NCBI RefSeq assembly: GCF_013166655.1
Contig: NZ_JABKCA010000008.1
Span: forward strand, 24,484-88,483
Length of the DNA stretch: 64,000 bases
Direction: 5' to 3'
Source: Lentimicrobium sp. L6
GTDB lineage: Bacteria > Bacteroidota > Bacteroidia > Bacteroidales > UBA12170
Shown: in pieces, positions 1 to 8,737 of the stretch
Numbering within the stretch: position 1 is the stretch's first letter
Layout: every line of letters starts with the position of its first letter
The notes under the pieces: model-generated
Told to the model about the DNA's origin: nothing
Databases searched by the model: none
Seen by the model: the letters and a program-made list of their open reading frames with translations, nothing else
Program-made: the position numbers and the translations under genes

Positions 1-13
1 TAGAACAACATCA

Positions 14-565
14 ATGGGTATCATTGCATTTCTTCAAGATAGAAAGATTCGAAATACGGATATAAAGAATCCTCGACGCAAGGTTTTTATGCCATTGTCA
101 GATATTCATTCAATATTGGTTTTAGCTTCTTTGTCGAATATAGACGAAAGAGAAAAATGGAAAACTCATTTCAAAAACCTATCAAAAAACAAGGTGAATA
201 TTGATTTTTTATGTTTTGTAAATTCAAAATCAGAAGACAAAGAAAATAATGTAGATCTGGATCAAGTAATATTTCCTTCCCATTTATCGTTTCTTGGAAA
301 TATTAAAATGACAGAATCAGTATCGGCAATAATAGACAAAAAGTACGATTTGCTTATCGATTTAAATTTTGATGAGCTAAATATCTTAAATTATTTAATT
401 GTAAAAGTTAATACCTCTCTTAGAGTTGGTGGTGATTTCAATAAAAAAATGGATTCTTATCTCGATTTAAAGATCAAAACTGATGAACCCCGATTAAAAC
501 CCAAATTATTTATAGATCAAGTATTTTACTATTTAGGAAAAATTAATATAAATGGAAACAAGTAA
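14..565 (+). CDS. DUF6913 family protein upstream of dapA
   Basis: This is a 183-residue cytoplasmic-looking protein with no signal peptide or membrane segment. The short basic start (MGIIAFLQDRKIRN) followed by an alternating alpha/beta pattern fits my recollection of the DUF6913 family of Bacteroidota, which is often encoded just before dapA. Its function is unknown. The stop codon lies inside the start of dapA (14-nt overlap), which suggests translational coupling with it. The reading frame stays open to the window edge, so an earlier start cannot be excluded, although the ATG at 14 fits the family's usual N-terminus. The family name is from memory; the coding status is secure from length and operon position. 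Confidence 0.6.
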   Translation: MGIIAFLQDRKIRNTDIKNPRRKVFMPLSDIHSILVLASLSNIDEREKWKTHFKNLSKNKVNIDFLCFVNSKSEDKENNVDLDQVIFPSHLSFLGNIKMTESVSAIIDKKYDLLIDLNFDELNILNYLIVKVNTSLRVGGDFNKKMDSYLDLKIKTDEPRLKPKLFIDQVFYYLGKININGNK

Positions 566-1448
566 ACTAAAAGGAACTGGAGTAGCACTAATCACGCCAT
601 TCCATAAATATGGCACCATTGATTTTACATCTTTAGGCGAGTTAGTCGAGCATGTTATAAATGGAGGAGTCAATTATTTGGTGGCTTTAGGCACTACTTC
701 TGAAGCAGCCACTTTAACAGAAGATGAAAAAATAGCCGTTGTAGAGTTTATTGTAGATAAGGCAGAAGAACGAGTACCCGTTATTGTTGGAGTGGGAGGT
801 AATAACACAATAGCTTTAGAATCCCTATTAAAGAAATTTCCTTATCAAAATGTTGATGGAATATTATCCGTAACACCTTATTATAATAAGCCAAACCAAA
901 AAGGTTTGTATTATCATTTTAAAACTTTAGCAAGTGCAACTGATTTGCCAATCATTTTATATAATGTTCCTAGTAGAACAAGTGTAAATATGGAAGCGGA
1001 AACTACCTTAAAGCTTGCTGAAGAGTTCTCAAATATAGTAGCTATTAAGGAGGCTAGTGGAGATTTGTTTCAGATCACTAAAATTTTAAAAGATAAACCA
1101 AAAGATTTTTTAGTTATTTCCGGTGATGATGCCCTTACATATAATATGATTGGAGCAGGAGCAAGTGGTGTAATTTCTGTGACAGCAAATGCTTATCCTA
1201 CTGAATACAGTCAGATGGTAAACTCAGCATTAAAAAACAATTGGAAAGCGGCTAAGGACTTCAATTTTTCTTTACTGGAATTTATGGAAGCTATTTTTGA
1301 GGATGGAAATCCAGCTGGAATAAAGTCAGCTTTAAATACTATGGGTATAATAAAGCATCATTTAAGGTTGCCTTTGGTGAAAGTAAATGTACAAACAGCC
1401 AATAGAATCAAGCAATTCGTTGATGACTATAAAAGTCCAGTGTCCTAA
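552..1448 (+). CDS. dapA: 4-hydroxy-tetrahydrodipicolinate synthase
   Basis: DapA condenses pyruvate with aspartate semialdehyde in the cytoplasm, the first committed step of the diaminopimelate/lysine pathway that also feeds peptidoglycan. The 298-residue length is normal for this class I aldolase TIM barrel. Visible signatures are GTTSEA (residues 47-52, the active-site threonines), YNVPSRTS (137-144, catalytic Tyr137) and AIKEASGD (164-171) with the Schiff-base Lys166. Tyr111 matches the tyrosine contributed across the dimer interface. It overlaps the upstream DUF6913 gene by 14 nt. The next gene starts 60 nt downstream on the same strand with no terminator seen between. Some DapA homologues are sialate or KDG aldolases, but the motif set favours DapA. 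Confidence 0.95.
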   Translation: METSKLKGTGVALITPFHKYGTIDFTSLGELVEHVINGGVNYLVALGTTSEAATLTEDEKIAVVEFIVDKAEERVPVIVGVGGNNTIALESLLKKFPYQNVDGILSVTPYYNKPNQKGLYYHFKTLASATDLPIILYNVPSRTSVNMEAETTLKLAEEFSNIVAIKEASGDLFQITKILKDKPKDFLVISGDDALTYNMIGAGASGVISVTANAYPTEYSQMVNSALKNNWKAAKDFNFSLLEFMEAIFEDGNPAGIKSALNTMGIIKHHLRLPLVKVNVQTANRIKQFVDDYKSPVS

Positions 1449-1507
1449 ACAACCAATTTCAATTAAAACTGTCTAGGAAAACAAAAGACATTAATCGAAA
1501 ATAAAAT

Positions 1508-3826
1508 ATGATGAAAAATTACTTGAGTATCCTTGCATTATTTTTATCGCTAACTGTGTTTGGCCAAAATGATGCATATTATTCCTTAGATAAATATCTC
1601 CAAGAAAAAGGAGAAGCATTTGTCAAAATTAACACCAATTCCTCTAAAGATATTATCAATTTGGCACCGCTAATGTCAATTGATGAAGTTGATGGAGATG
1701 CAGTTTATGCTTATATGTATGAAAAAGGCTTTGCTGGATTTCAGGAGCTGGGTTTAAGTTTTGAAATTTTACAAAAGCCTGGCGAATTATTTATTCCAAA
1801 AATGTATGACGGTATTAACAAAGAAGCTTACGAATGGGATGCTTATCCTACTTATGAGGCCTATGTTGAAATGATGTATGAGTTTGCTACAAACTATCCT
1901 GATATTTGTGAAGTATTTAGTATTGGAACTTCAGAGGAAGGTCGTGAAATTCTTTTTGCAAAGATTTCTGATAATGTTTCTACTAGTGAACCTGAAGGGC
2001 AATTCATGTATACAGGAACTATCCATGGTGATGAAACAGCAGGGTTTGTATTGTTTTTGAGGTTAATAGATTACTTGACTTCAAATTATGGAACTGATGC
2101 AGAAGTTACTGAATTAGTGAATAACTTGGAGATATGGGTTAATCCAGCAGCCAATCCAGATGGAACTTATTATGGCGGAAATAATAGTGTATTCGGTGCA
2201 AGAAGAGCCAATGCTAATAATGTAGACTTAAATAGAAATTATCATGATCCTAATCCTGCTTATGGTGAACATCCAGATGGTAATGAATATCAGGCAGAAA
2301 CTGAGGCTTTTATGGCTTTAGCTGATGAGCAGAATTTTGTTATGGCTGCAACTACACATGGAGGTGCAGAAGTATTAAACTACCCATGGGATACTTGGAA
2401 TTTACATACGGCAGATGATGCGTGGTGGGTTTTTGTATGTCGTGAATATGCTGATACTTGTCATGCTTTTGCTCCTTCTAACTATATGAATCAATTTGAT
2501 AATGGTATTACTCATGGTTATTCATGGTATCCAACACATGGTTCTCGTCAAGATTATATGAACTATTTCCATCATTGTAGAGAGGTGACTCTAGAGATAT
2601 CTGATACTAAATTGATTCCGGAAAGTCAATTAGAAAATCATTGGGTTTATAATAAAAGATCTATGATTAATTATATGAAGCAAATGTATTATGGTGTTCA
2701 AGGTATCATTACTGATAGTATCACCGAAGAACCTCTAGTAGCAAAAGTAGAAATCCTTGATCATGATGAGTTAAATTCATTCGTGTACTCTAGAGATGGA
2801 TTAGGAAATTATCACCGTTTAGTAAAAGCCGGCACCTATGATTTCAAATTTTCTGCTGAAGGATATCTTCCTAAGACATTTATTGGTGTTGAAGCTGAAG
2901 ACTATGAATCTACCATATTGAATGTTCAATTGGTAAGTGCGACTTTAACGGCTGATTTTTCTGCGGATCAAGTTCTAGTAGCAGCTGGTTCAACTGTTCA
3001 GTTTTCTGAAGATTGTTGGGGAGAGCCAGATACCTATTCTTGGACTTTTGAAGGAGGAACACCTGCTACATCCACAGAAGCAAATCCTCAAGTAATCTAT
3101 AATGAAGTTGGAATATTTGATGTTTCTTTAGTGATAACTAAGGGTAGTGATATACAATCTATTTCTAAGGAAGAATATATTTCTGTTAACGAAGAATATA
3201 TAATTGAAGATGGTGGTGTTACTACTTGTAGTGGTTTGTTTTTGGATAATGGTGGCTTAGACGCTAATTATAGTGCTAACCTAGATTATATCTACACTAT
3301 TTATGGTTCAGAAGATGCTGAAACGGCTATCCTTTCTGTTGATTTTACCAGTTTTGCAGTGGAGTATCATGCCAGTTGTAACTATGATTACCTTGAGATT
3401 TATGACGGACCTAATACCACCTCTGAATTCATTGGTAAATATTGTGGAACTGATAATCCAGGGACAGTGATAAGTACTCATCCTGAAAATGCACTTACAT
3501 TTGTTTTTCATTCTGATGGTTCTCAAGAGGATGCTGGATGGACTGCCGCCATTAGTTGCACTATTATTGACCAGATTAGTTTGGTTGATGCTCAGGATGC
3601 CTTAAAGATTTATCCAAACCCTGTTAATAATGGATGGTTACATATCGAACTAAACCAAGGTATTAATGAGATCAATATGTATAATTTAAGTGGTCAAGAA
3701 ATAAAAACTTGGAATACTTCAGGAACGAAACAAAACATTAATATTTCAGCAATAGAAGCTGGAGTTTATTTATTAACTGTAAAATCTAATGATGCTGTTT
3801 ATCATCAGAAGGTCAAGGTTCAATAA
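1508..3826 (+). CDS. T9SS-secreted M14 zinc carboxypeptidase with PKD and CUB domains
   Basis: This is a 772-residue exported metallopeptidase. A signal peptide (residues 1-20, cleavage after VFGQ) is followed by an M14 carboxypeptidase domain (about 110-390). Zinc ligands His173 and Glu176 (HGDE) and His284 (THGG) are present, with the NRN motif near 242-244 and the catalytic Glu363 (TLEIS). A carboxypeptidase regulatory-like beta domain (about 395-478), a PKD domain (about 480-558) and a CUB-like domain (about 565-685) follow. The last roughly 75 residues are a type A T9SS sorting domain starting at IYPNP. It probably digests extracellular peptides and is attached to the cell surface or released. 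Substrate specificity cannot be read from the sequence. A terminator follows at 3845. Confidence 0.92.
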   Translation: MMKNYLSILALFLSLTVFGQNDAYYSLDKYLQEKGEAFVKINTNSSKDIINLAPLMSIDEVDGDAVYAYMYEKGFAGFQELGLSFEILQKPGELFIPKMYDGINKEAYEWDAYPTYEAYVEMMYEFATNYPDICEVFSIGTSEEGREILFAKISDNVSTSEPEGQFMYTGTIHGDETAGFVLFLRLIDYLTSNYGTDAEVTELVNNLEIWVNPAANPDGTYYGGNNSVFGARRANANNVDLNRNYHDPNPAYGEHPDGNEYQAETEAFMALADEQNFVMAATTHGGAEVLNYPWDTWNLHTADDAWWVFVCREYADTCHAFAPSNYMNQFDNGITHGYSWYPTHGSRQDYMNYFHHCREVTLEISDTKLIPESQLENHWVYNKRSMINYMKQMYYGVQGIITDSITEEPLVAKVEILDHDELNSFVYSRDGLGNYHRLVKAGTYDFKFSAEGYLPKTFIGVEAEDYESTILNVQLVSATLTADFSADQVLVAAGSTVQFSEDCWGEPDTYSWTFEGGTPATSTEANPQVIYNEVGIFDVSLVITKGSDIQSISKEEYISVNEEYIIEDGGVTTCSGLFLDNGGLDANYSANLDYIYTIYGSEDAETAILSVDFTSFAVEYHASCNYDYLEIYDGPNTTSEFIGKYCGTDNPGTVISTHPENALTFVFHSDGSQEDAGWTAAISCTIIDQISLVDAQDALKIYPNPVNNGWLHIELNQGINEINMYNLSGQEIKTWNTSGTKQNINISAIEAGVYLLTVKSNDAVYHQKVKVQ

Positions 3827-3844
3827 TTAGCTTTAATATATTTT

Positions 3845-3880
3845 AAAAGGGGTTTTCTTATCGGAAAGCTCCTTTTTTTT
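3845..3880 (+). terminator. Intrinsic terminator after the M14 peptidase gene
   Basis: A 12-bp stem with two G:U pairs (left arm 3846-3857, right arm 3864-3875) runs into a T-run ending at 3880. It separates the secreted peptidase from the tyrosine catabolic operon. Confidence 0.8.
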
Positions 3881-4023
3881 GGTTCATGCTATTTCAGAAA
3901 AAAGCAGTTTGAATCAATATGCTTTATCTTATTTAACATAGAATCTATATTGCCATACATCCCAAAAGCCTCACTCACTAAAACTTTACTGTTTTTTTAC
4001 TTTTTATTTCGATTCTCTTAGTA

Positions 4024-4031
4024 TATCTTTG
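4024..4031 (+). promoter_or_regulatory. Promoter -7 element TATCTTTG for the tyrosine operon
   Basis: An exact match to the Bacteroidota TAnnTTTG element, 32 nt before the homogentisate dioxygenase start codon. A clear -33 TTTG was not found at the expected spacing. It sits after the terminator at 3845-3880 and is the only promoter candidate I see for the four-gene operon. Confidence 0.55.
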
Positions 4032-4063
4032 CTATTCTTAAAGAATCTAAATTAAAATAACAA

Positions 4064-5221
4064 ATGGCACATTATCATAAGCTTGGGTCAATTCCAAAAA
4101 AGAGACATGTTACTTATTATAAAGATAACGGCGAACTATATGCTGAGCAGTTGATTTCAAGTGAGGGTTTTTCATCGGAATATACATTAACATATCATCA
4201 TTATCCACCAACTCTTGTTACTGAAATAGAGGAGGCTGTTGATGTGAGTCCTGACTTTATGGAATTGGATTTAATGGTTAAAAGAAATTTTAGTGGCTTC
4301 GATGTGAAGCCCGGAGGAGATTTCTTAACTAGCAGACAAGTGGTTTTAGGTAATCAAGACCTTTATATTGCTTTGGCTGCTCCAAATATAAAGGCATCCG
4401 GTATTTTCTATAAAAACTCTCAAGCCCACGAAATGGTATTTATCCACAAGGGAAAAGGAGTGCTAAAAACTATGTTGGGTCATATTGATTTTGTTCCTGG
4501 CGATCATTTGATTATCCCTAAAGGAATTATATATCAAATGGAATTTGAAGGAGATGACAACCGCCTTTTTATTGTAGAATCTTTTAGCCCATTTCATTTT
4601 CCAAAGAGATATTTAAGTAATTCAGGACAATTATTGGAGAATGCACCCATTTATGAACGTGATATTCGCAGACCAGAGCGCTTAGAATCTATTGATGAAT
4701 TAGGAGATTACAAAGTGTTGATAAAGAGAGATGATAAACTATATACCTATCACTATGAATCGCATCCCTTTGATGTGGTTGGCTGGGATGGATGTTACTA
4801 TCCTTATGCTTTATCAATACACGAATTTGAGCCCATTACTGGGCGTATTCACCAACCTCCTCCGGTACATCAAACATGGGAAGCTCATAATTTTGTGACT
4901 TGTGCTTTTGTACCCCGCTTATTCGATTATCATCCTCAGGCGATTCCGGCTCCTTATAATCACGCCAATTTAGATTCCGATGAAGTACTTTATTATGTGG
5001 ATGGCGATTTTATGAGTCGTAATAATATTGAAAAGGGGCAGATTACTTTGCATCCAATGGGAGTAGCTCATGGTCCTCATCCTGGAGCAGTGCAAAGGAG
5101 CATTGGTCAAAAAGAAACACAAGAGCTTGCAGTGATGGTCGATACTTTCAAACCTTTGAAAATCACTAAGCAGGCTTTAAATATTGAAGTTAAAGATTAT
5201 TATAAAAGCTGGAAAAGCTAA
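4064..5221 (+). CDS. hmgA: Homogentisate 1,2-dioxygenase
   Basis: HmgA opens the aromatic ring of homogentisate to maleylacetoacetate with Fe(II) and O2 in the cytoplasm. The 385 residues form the two-lobed cupin fold of the family but are shorter than the roughly 430-445 residues of Pseudomonas or human enzymes. Candidate iron ligands align as His300 (PYNHAN), the acidic pair Asp306/Glu307 (SDEV) and His336 (AHGPHP). The position equivalent to human Glu341 is Asp306, with Glu307 next to it, so which carboxylate binds iron is open. It is the first gene of an operon with HPPD (46-nt gap) and fumarylacetoacetase, which confirms the pathway. No 3-hydroxyanthranilate dioxygenase-like context is present. 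Confidence 0.9.
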   Translation: MAHYHKLGSIPKKRHVTYYKDNGELYAEQLISSEGFSSEYTLTYHHYPPTLVTEIEEAVDVSPDFMELDLMVKRNFSGFDVKPGGDFLTSRQVVLGNQDLYIALAAPNIKASGIFYKNSQAHEMVFIHKGKGVLKTMLGHIDFVPGDHLIIPKGIIYQMEFEGDDNRLFIVESFSPFHFPKRYLSNSGQLLENAPIYERDIRRPERLESIDELGDYKVLIKRDDKLYTYHYESHPFDVVGWDGCYYPYALSIHEFEPITGRIHQPPPVHQTWEAHNFVTCAFVPRLFDYHPQAIPAPYNHANLDSDEVLYYVDGDFMSRNNIEKGQITLHPMGVAHGPHPGAVQRSIGQKETQELAVMVDTFKPLKITKQALNIEVKDYYKSWKS

Positions 5222-5267
5222 GGGCAAAAGCAATAAGCTAAAAACTATTTAAACAAAAACTAAAATA

Positions 5268-6362
5268 ATGGACAATACATGTATTCCTTTGAATGGAACT
5301 GATTATGTAGAATTTTATGTGGGTAATGCCAAACAAGCTGCTCATTTTTATCAAACGGCCTTTGGCTTTCAGCCAATTGCTTATGCTGGATTGGAAACTG
5401 GATTAACCGATCGCTCATCTTACGTTTTACGTCAAGGAAAATTAACTATTGTTTTAACTGCTTCACTAAAAAAAGATGGGGAAGTAGCTGAACATCATAA
5501 ACTTCATGGCGATGGTGTAAAAGTAATTGCTTTAAATGTAGATAATGCTAGGGTGGCCTTTACCGAAACAATGTATAGGGGAGCTAAAGCACATTATGCA
5601 CCAAAAGTAGAAAAAGATGAGGAGGGTGAAGTAGTACTTTCTGCCATCAAGACCTATGGTGAGACAGTGCATGTTTTTGTTGATCGGACTAAGTATTCTG
5701 GACCATTTCTACCTGGATATAAGAAATGGGAGCCCAAATATCAACCTAAGGATACAGGATTGCTATATGTAGATCATATTGTAGGTAATGTAAATTGGAA
5801 TGAGATGGATAAAACAGCTCGTTATTATGAAGATATTTTTGGATTTACTCAGTTGATTTCTTTTGATGATAAAGACATTTCAACTGAATACACTGCCTTA
5901 AAATCTAAGGTGATGAGTAATGATAATTTCAAAGTGAAATTCCCAATTAATGAGCCAGCTATCGGCTTGAAAAAATCACAGATTGAAGAATTTCTTGATT
6001 TCTATTATGGGCCTGGTCCACAGCATGTCGCTATGGCAACTAATGATATTATTGCAACTATTGCTGATTTAAAAAGTAGAGGGGTGGAATTTCTTCAGGT
6101 ACCTGATAGCTATTACGATACAGTAATGGACAGAGTTGGAGAGATTGAAGAAGATTTAGAAGAATTAAAGAAACTAAACATCCTCATCGACAGAGATGAT
6201 GAAGGATATTTATTACAGTTATTCACCAAGCCAGTTCAAGATCGTCCAACTTTCTTCTTTGAGATTATTCAAAGAAAAGGAGCCAAATCTTTCGGAAAAG
6301 GAAACTTTAAAGCCCTTTTTGAATCGATTGAGCTAGAACAAGGAAATAGAGGAACTTTATAA
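5268..6362 (+). CDS. hppD: 4-hydroxyphenylpyruvate dioxygenase
   Basis: HPPD converts 4-hydroxyphenylpyruvate, the transamination product of tyrosine, into homogentisate, the substrate of the enzyme encoded just upstream. The 364 residues are normal for the family and form two VOC (glyoxalase-like) domains, roughly 10-150 and 165-345. The Fe(II) triad is visible in the second domain: His170 (VDHIVG), His253 (PQHVAM) and Glu332 (FFEIIQR). The C-terminal RKGAKSFGKGNFKALFE segment is the usual gating helix of HPPD and separates it from hydroxymandelate synthases. It sits in the middle of the tyrosine operon. No tyrosine aminotransferase is encoded in this window, so that first step must be supplied elsewhere. 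Confidence 0.95.
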   Translation: MDNTCIPLNGTDYVEFYVGNAKQAAHFYQTAFGFQPIAYAGLETGLTDRSSYVLRQGKLTIVLTASLKKDGEVAEHHKLHGDGVKVIALNVDNARVAFTETMYRGAKAHYAPKVEKDEEGEVVLSAIKTYGETVHVFVDRTKYSGPFLPGYKKWEPKYQPKDTGLLYVDHIVGNVNWNEMDKTARYYEDIFGFTQLISFDDKDISTEYTALKSKVMSNDNFKVKFPINEPAIGLKKSQIEEFLDFYYGPGPQHVAMATNDIIATIADLKSRGVEFLQVPDSYYDTVMDRVGEIEEDLEELKKLNILIDRDDEGYLLQLFTKPVQDRPTFFFEIIQRKGAKSFGKGNFKALFESIELEQGNRGTL

Positions 6363-6469
6363 ACAATACTCTTTGGAATCTGTTGCCAAGAGAAACTAAT
6401 GTTTCTAAACTATTTGGTACTACTGATTTCTGACTTCAAACTTGATTAAAACACAGAAAATAACAAATA

Positions 6470-7744
6470 ATGGAAAATATATTTAATACAAAAGGATTAA
6501 GTTCATGGGTAGATATTCCCGATGATAGTGATTTCAGTATTCACAATATTCCTTTCGGAGTTTTTACTTATCAAGGAGAAACAAGATGTGGAAGTAGGTT
6601 AGGAGATTTTGTTCTAGATTTAGCACAATTGGGAGAGGATGGATGGTTCAACGATTTGCCACTTGGAAATGGGACAGTATTTCACAAAACTACTTTAAAT
6701 CCATTTATGGAATTGGGTAATGAGAGTTGGACAAGTGTGAGAAATAGAGTTATCGAGCTTTTTCAATCGGCTAATACCGAAATAAGAGATGAAGAAGATA
6801 TTCATGCAAAATATCTAATTCCAATTTCAGATGTTCAGATGGAGATGCCAGTTAAAGTTGGAGATTATACCGACTTTTATAGTAGTATTGAGCATGCCAC
6901 TAATGTGGGCACTATGTTCCGCGATCCTGCTAATGCACTTTTCCCAAACTGGAAATATCTTCCAGTAGGTTATCATGGTAGAGCAAGTAGTATTGTGGTA
7001 AGTGGTACAGATATTCATCGCCCAAAAGGACAAACTCGATTAGATCCTGAACAACCACCAAAATTTGGTGCCAGTCAAAGAGTCGATTTCGAATTGGAAA
7101 TGGCTTTTATCACTGGTCAAGGAAATAAATTGGGTGACCATATAACAACAGAAGATGCAGAGAAACACATCTTTGGCATGGTAATATTTAACGATTTATC
7201 GGCCAGAGATATTCAAACATGGGAATATGTTCCCTTAGGTCCCTTTCTTTCTAAAAACTTTGGGTCTGTAATTTCTCCATGGATAGTAACCCTTGATGCT
7301 TTGAAAGCTTATCGTGTAGCTGGTCCTGTGCAAAATCCAAAAGTGTTTCCCTATTTAGAATATGAAGGAGATAAGAATATTGATATTAATCTCCAAGTTG
7401 CTATTCAGCCAGAAAGTGCTGAGGAATCTGTGGTTTGCAATTCTAATTACAAGTATATGTATTGGAATATGAATCAGCAATTGGCTCATCAAACCATTAA
7501 TGGTTGCAATGTAAAGCCAGGAGATATGTATGCTTCTGGTACCATAAGTGGGCCTACTGAAGATTCTTATGGCTCCATGTTAGAATTAGCATGGAAAGGA
7601 ACTAAACCTTTGAAAATGAAAGATGGAACAGAACGAAAGTTTATCCACGATCAAGATACCATCATCATGAGAGCTTTCTGTGAAAAAGATGGACGACGAA
7701 TTGGTTTCGGTGAAAGTGTATGTAAAATTTTACCAGCTAAATAA
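6470..7744 (+). CDS. fahA: Fumarylacetoacetase
   Basis: It hydrolyses fumarylacetoacetate to fumarate and acetoacetate, the last step of tyrosine catabolism. The 424-residue length and the two-domain layout (small N-terminal SH3-like domain, then the FAH catalytic fold from about residue 125) are normal. Residues aligning with the human active site are all present at a constant offset: Asp135, His142, Glu208, Glu210 and Asp242. The glycine-rich VKPGDMYASGTISGP loop is intact. The gene lies 107 nt after HPPD and 21 nt before the flavin-reductase-like gene. No maleylacetoacetate isomerase gene is found in the cluster, so how the cis-isomer is made available to this enzyme is unclear. Confidence 0.95.
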   Translation: MENIFNTKGLSSWVDIPDDSDFSIHNIPFGVFTYQGETRCGSRLGDFVLDLAQLGEDGWFNDLPLGNGTVFHKTTLNPFMELGNESWTSVRNRVIELFQSANTEIRDEEDIHAKYLIPISDVQMEMPVKVGDYTDFYSSIEHATNVGTMFRDPANALFPNWKYLPVGYHGRASSIVVSGTDIHRPKGQTRLDPEQPPKFGASQRVDFELEMAFITGQGNKLGDHITTEDAEKHIFGMVIFNDLSARDIQTWEYVPLGPFLSKNFGSVISPWIVTLDALKAYRVAGPVQNPKVFPYLEYEGDKNIDINLQVAIQPESAEESVVCNSNYKYMYWNMNQQLAHQTINGCNVKPGDMYASGTISGPTEDSYGSMLELAWKGTKPLKMKDGTERKFIHDQDTIIMRAFCEKDGRRIGFGESVCKILPAK

Positions 7745-7765
7745 TTTATTTAAAGACGAATTAGA

Positions 7766-8641
7766 ATGATGACAATAAATCCAAAGGAGAGGAGTGTACA
7801 AGAGGTTCATCATGGACTTTTGGGTGGAATTGCACCTCGACCTATTGCCTTTGCAAGTACTATTGATAGAGATGGAAATCCAAATTTATCACCATTTAGC
7901 TTTTTTAATGCTTTTAGTGCTAATCCTCCTATTCTAATATTTTCACCAGCTAGAGGAGGGAAAGACAATAAAAACAAACATACTTTTTTCAATATTCAAG
8001 AAGTTCCTGAAGTGGTCATCAATATGGTGACTTTTGATATGGCTCAGCAGATGAGTTTAGCCAGTTCAAACTATCCCAAAGGGGTTAATGAGTTCGATAA
8101 AGCAGGGTTTACCATGCAGGAGTCAGAGACCATAAAACCATTCAGAGTGAAGGAGTCACCCATACAATATGAATGTAAGGTTCAACAAGTTATTGAGACA
8201 GGAACAGAAGGTGGAGCTGGTAATTTAGTAATTTGTGAAGTGACAAGAATCCATATTGATGAGAATATTCTAGATTATAATGGACATGTAGATCCCAACC
8301 TTGCAGATTTAGTAGGTAGAATGGGAGGGAACTATTATGTGAGAACCATTGGAGATGCTCTTTTTGAAATTCCAAAACCTTTAGCTCATATAGGAATAGG
8401 TTTTGATCTATTACCTAGTTTTATTCGTGATTCTAGAGACTGGAGCCAGCCTGAAAAAGCTCAATTAGCTGGTGTGGAACGATTACCCAATAAAGAAGAT
8501 TTGAAAGACGAGAATCTTTCAGAATATGTGAATAATGGATTGACACAAAAAGGGTTGAATCCTATTTGTTATTCTAAAGATTTAATAGCCAATGGTAAGG
8601 TGTGGGATGCTTTAGTATTTTTGATGAAGCAAAGTCAATGA
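7766..8641 (+). CDS. Flavin reductase-like (split beta-barrel FMN-binding) protein in tyrosine operon
   Basis: This 291-residue protein belongs to the flavin reductase/DIM6-NTAB split-barrel family. The first roughly 190 residues hold the conserved core (APRPIAFAST, NLSPFSFFNAF, IVI-type strands), which binds FMN in relatives. The C-terminal roughly 90 residues are an extension with no motif I recognise. Two adjacent ATGs (7766, 7769) are possible starts. It follows fumarylacetoacetase by 21 nt and ends the operon before a bidirectional terminator. Its role in tyrosine breakdown is not established by sequence. It could reduce a quinone or flavin, or compensate for the missing maleylacetoacetate isomerase, but both are guesses from position. 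Confidence 0.8.
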   Translation: MMTINPKERSVQEVHHGLLGGIAPRPIAFASTIDRDGNPNLSPFSFFNAFSANPPILIFSPARGGKDNKNKHTFFNIQEVPEVVINMVTFDMAQQMSLASSNYPKGVNEFDKAGFTMQESETIKPFRVKESPIQYECKVQQVIETGTEGGAGNLVICEVTRIHIDENILDYNGHVDPNLADLVGRMGGNYYVRTIGDALFEIPKPLAHIGIGFDLLPSFIRDSRDWSQPEKAQLAGVERLPNKEDLKDENLSEYVNNGLTQKGLNPICYSKDLIANGKVWDALVFLMKQSQ

Positions 8642-8696
8642 TTGAAAAGTATAAAGTTCAATTTATTTTAAATTTTACTTAATATTTATAAAAGGA

Positions 8697-8725
8697 AAAA
8701 AAGCGACTGAAAGAGTCGCTTTTTT
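8697..8725. terminator. Bidirectional terminator between tyrosine operon and subtilase gene
   Basis: The perfect inverted repeat GCGACT-N5-AGTCGC (8703-8708 / 8714-8719) is flanked by an A-run on the left and a T-run on the right. It can therefore end transcription from both converging genes. Confidence 0.9.
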
Positions 8726-8737
8726 CATGTTCACCAA

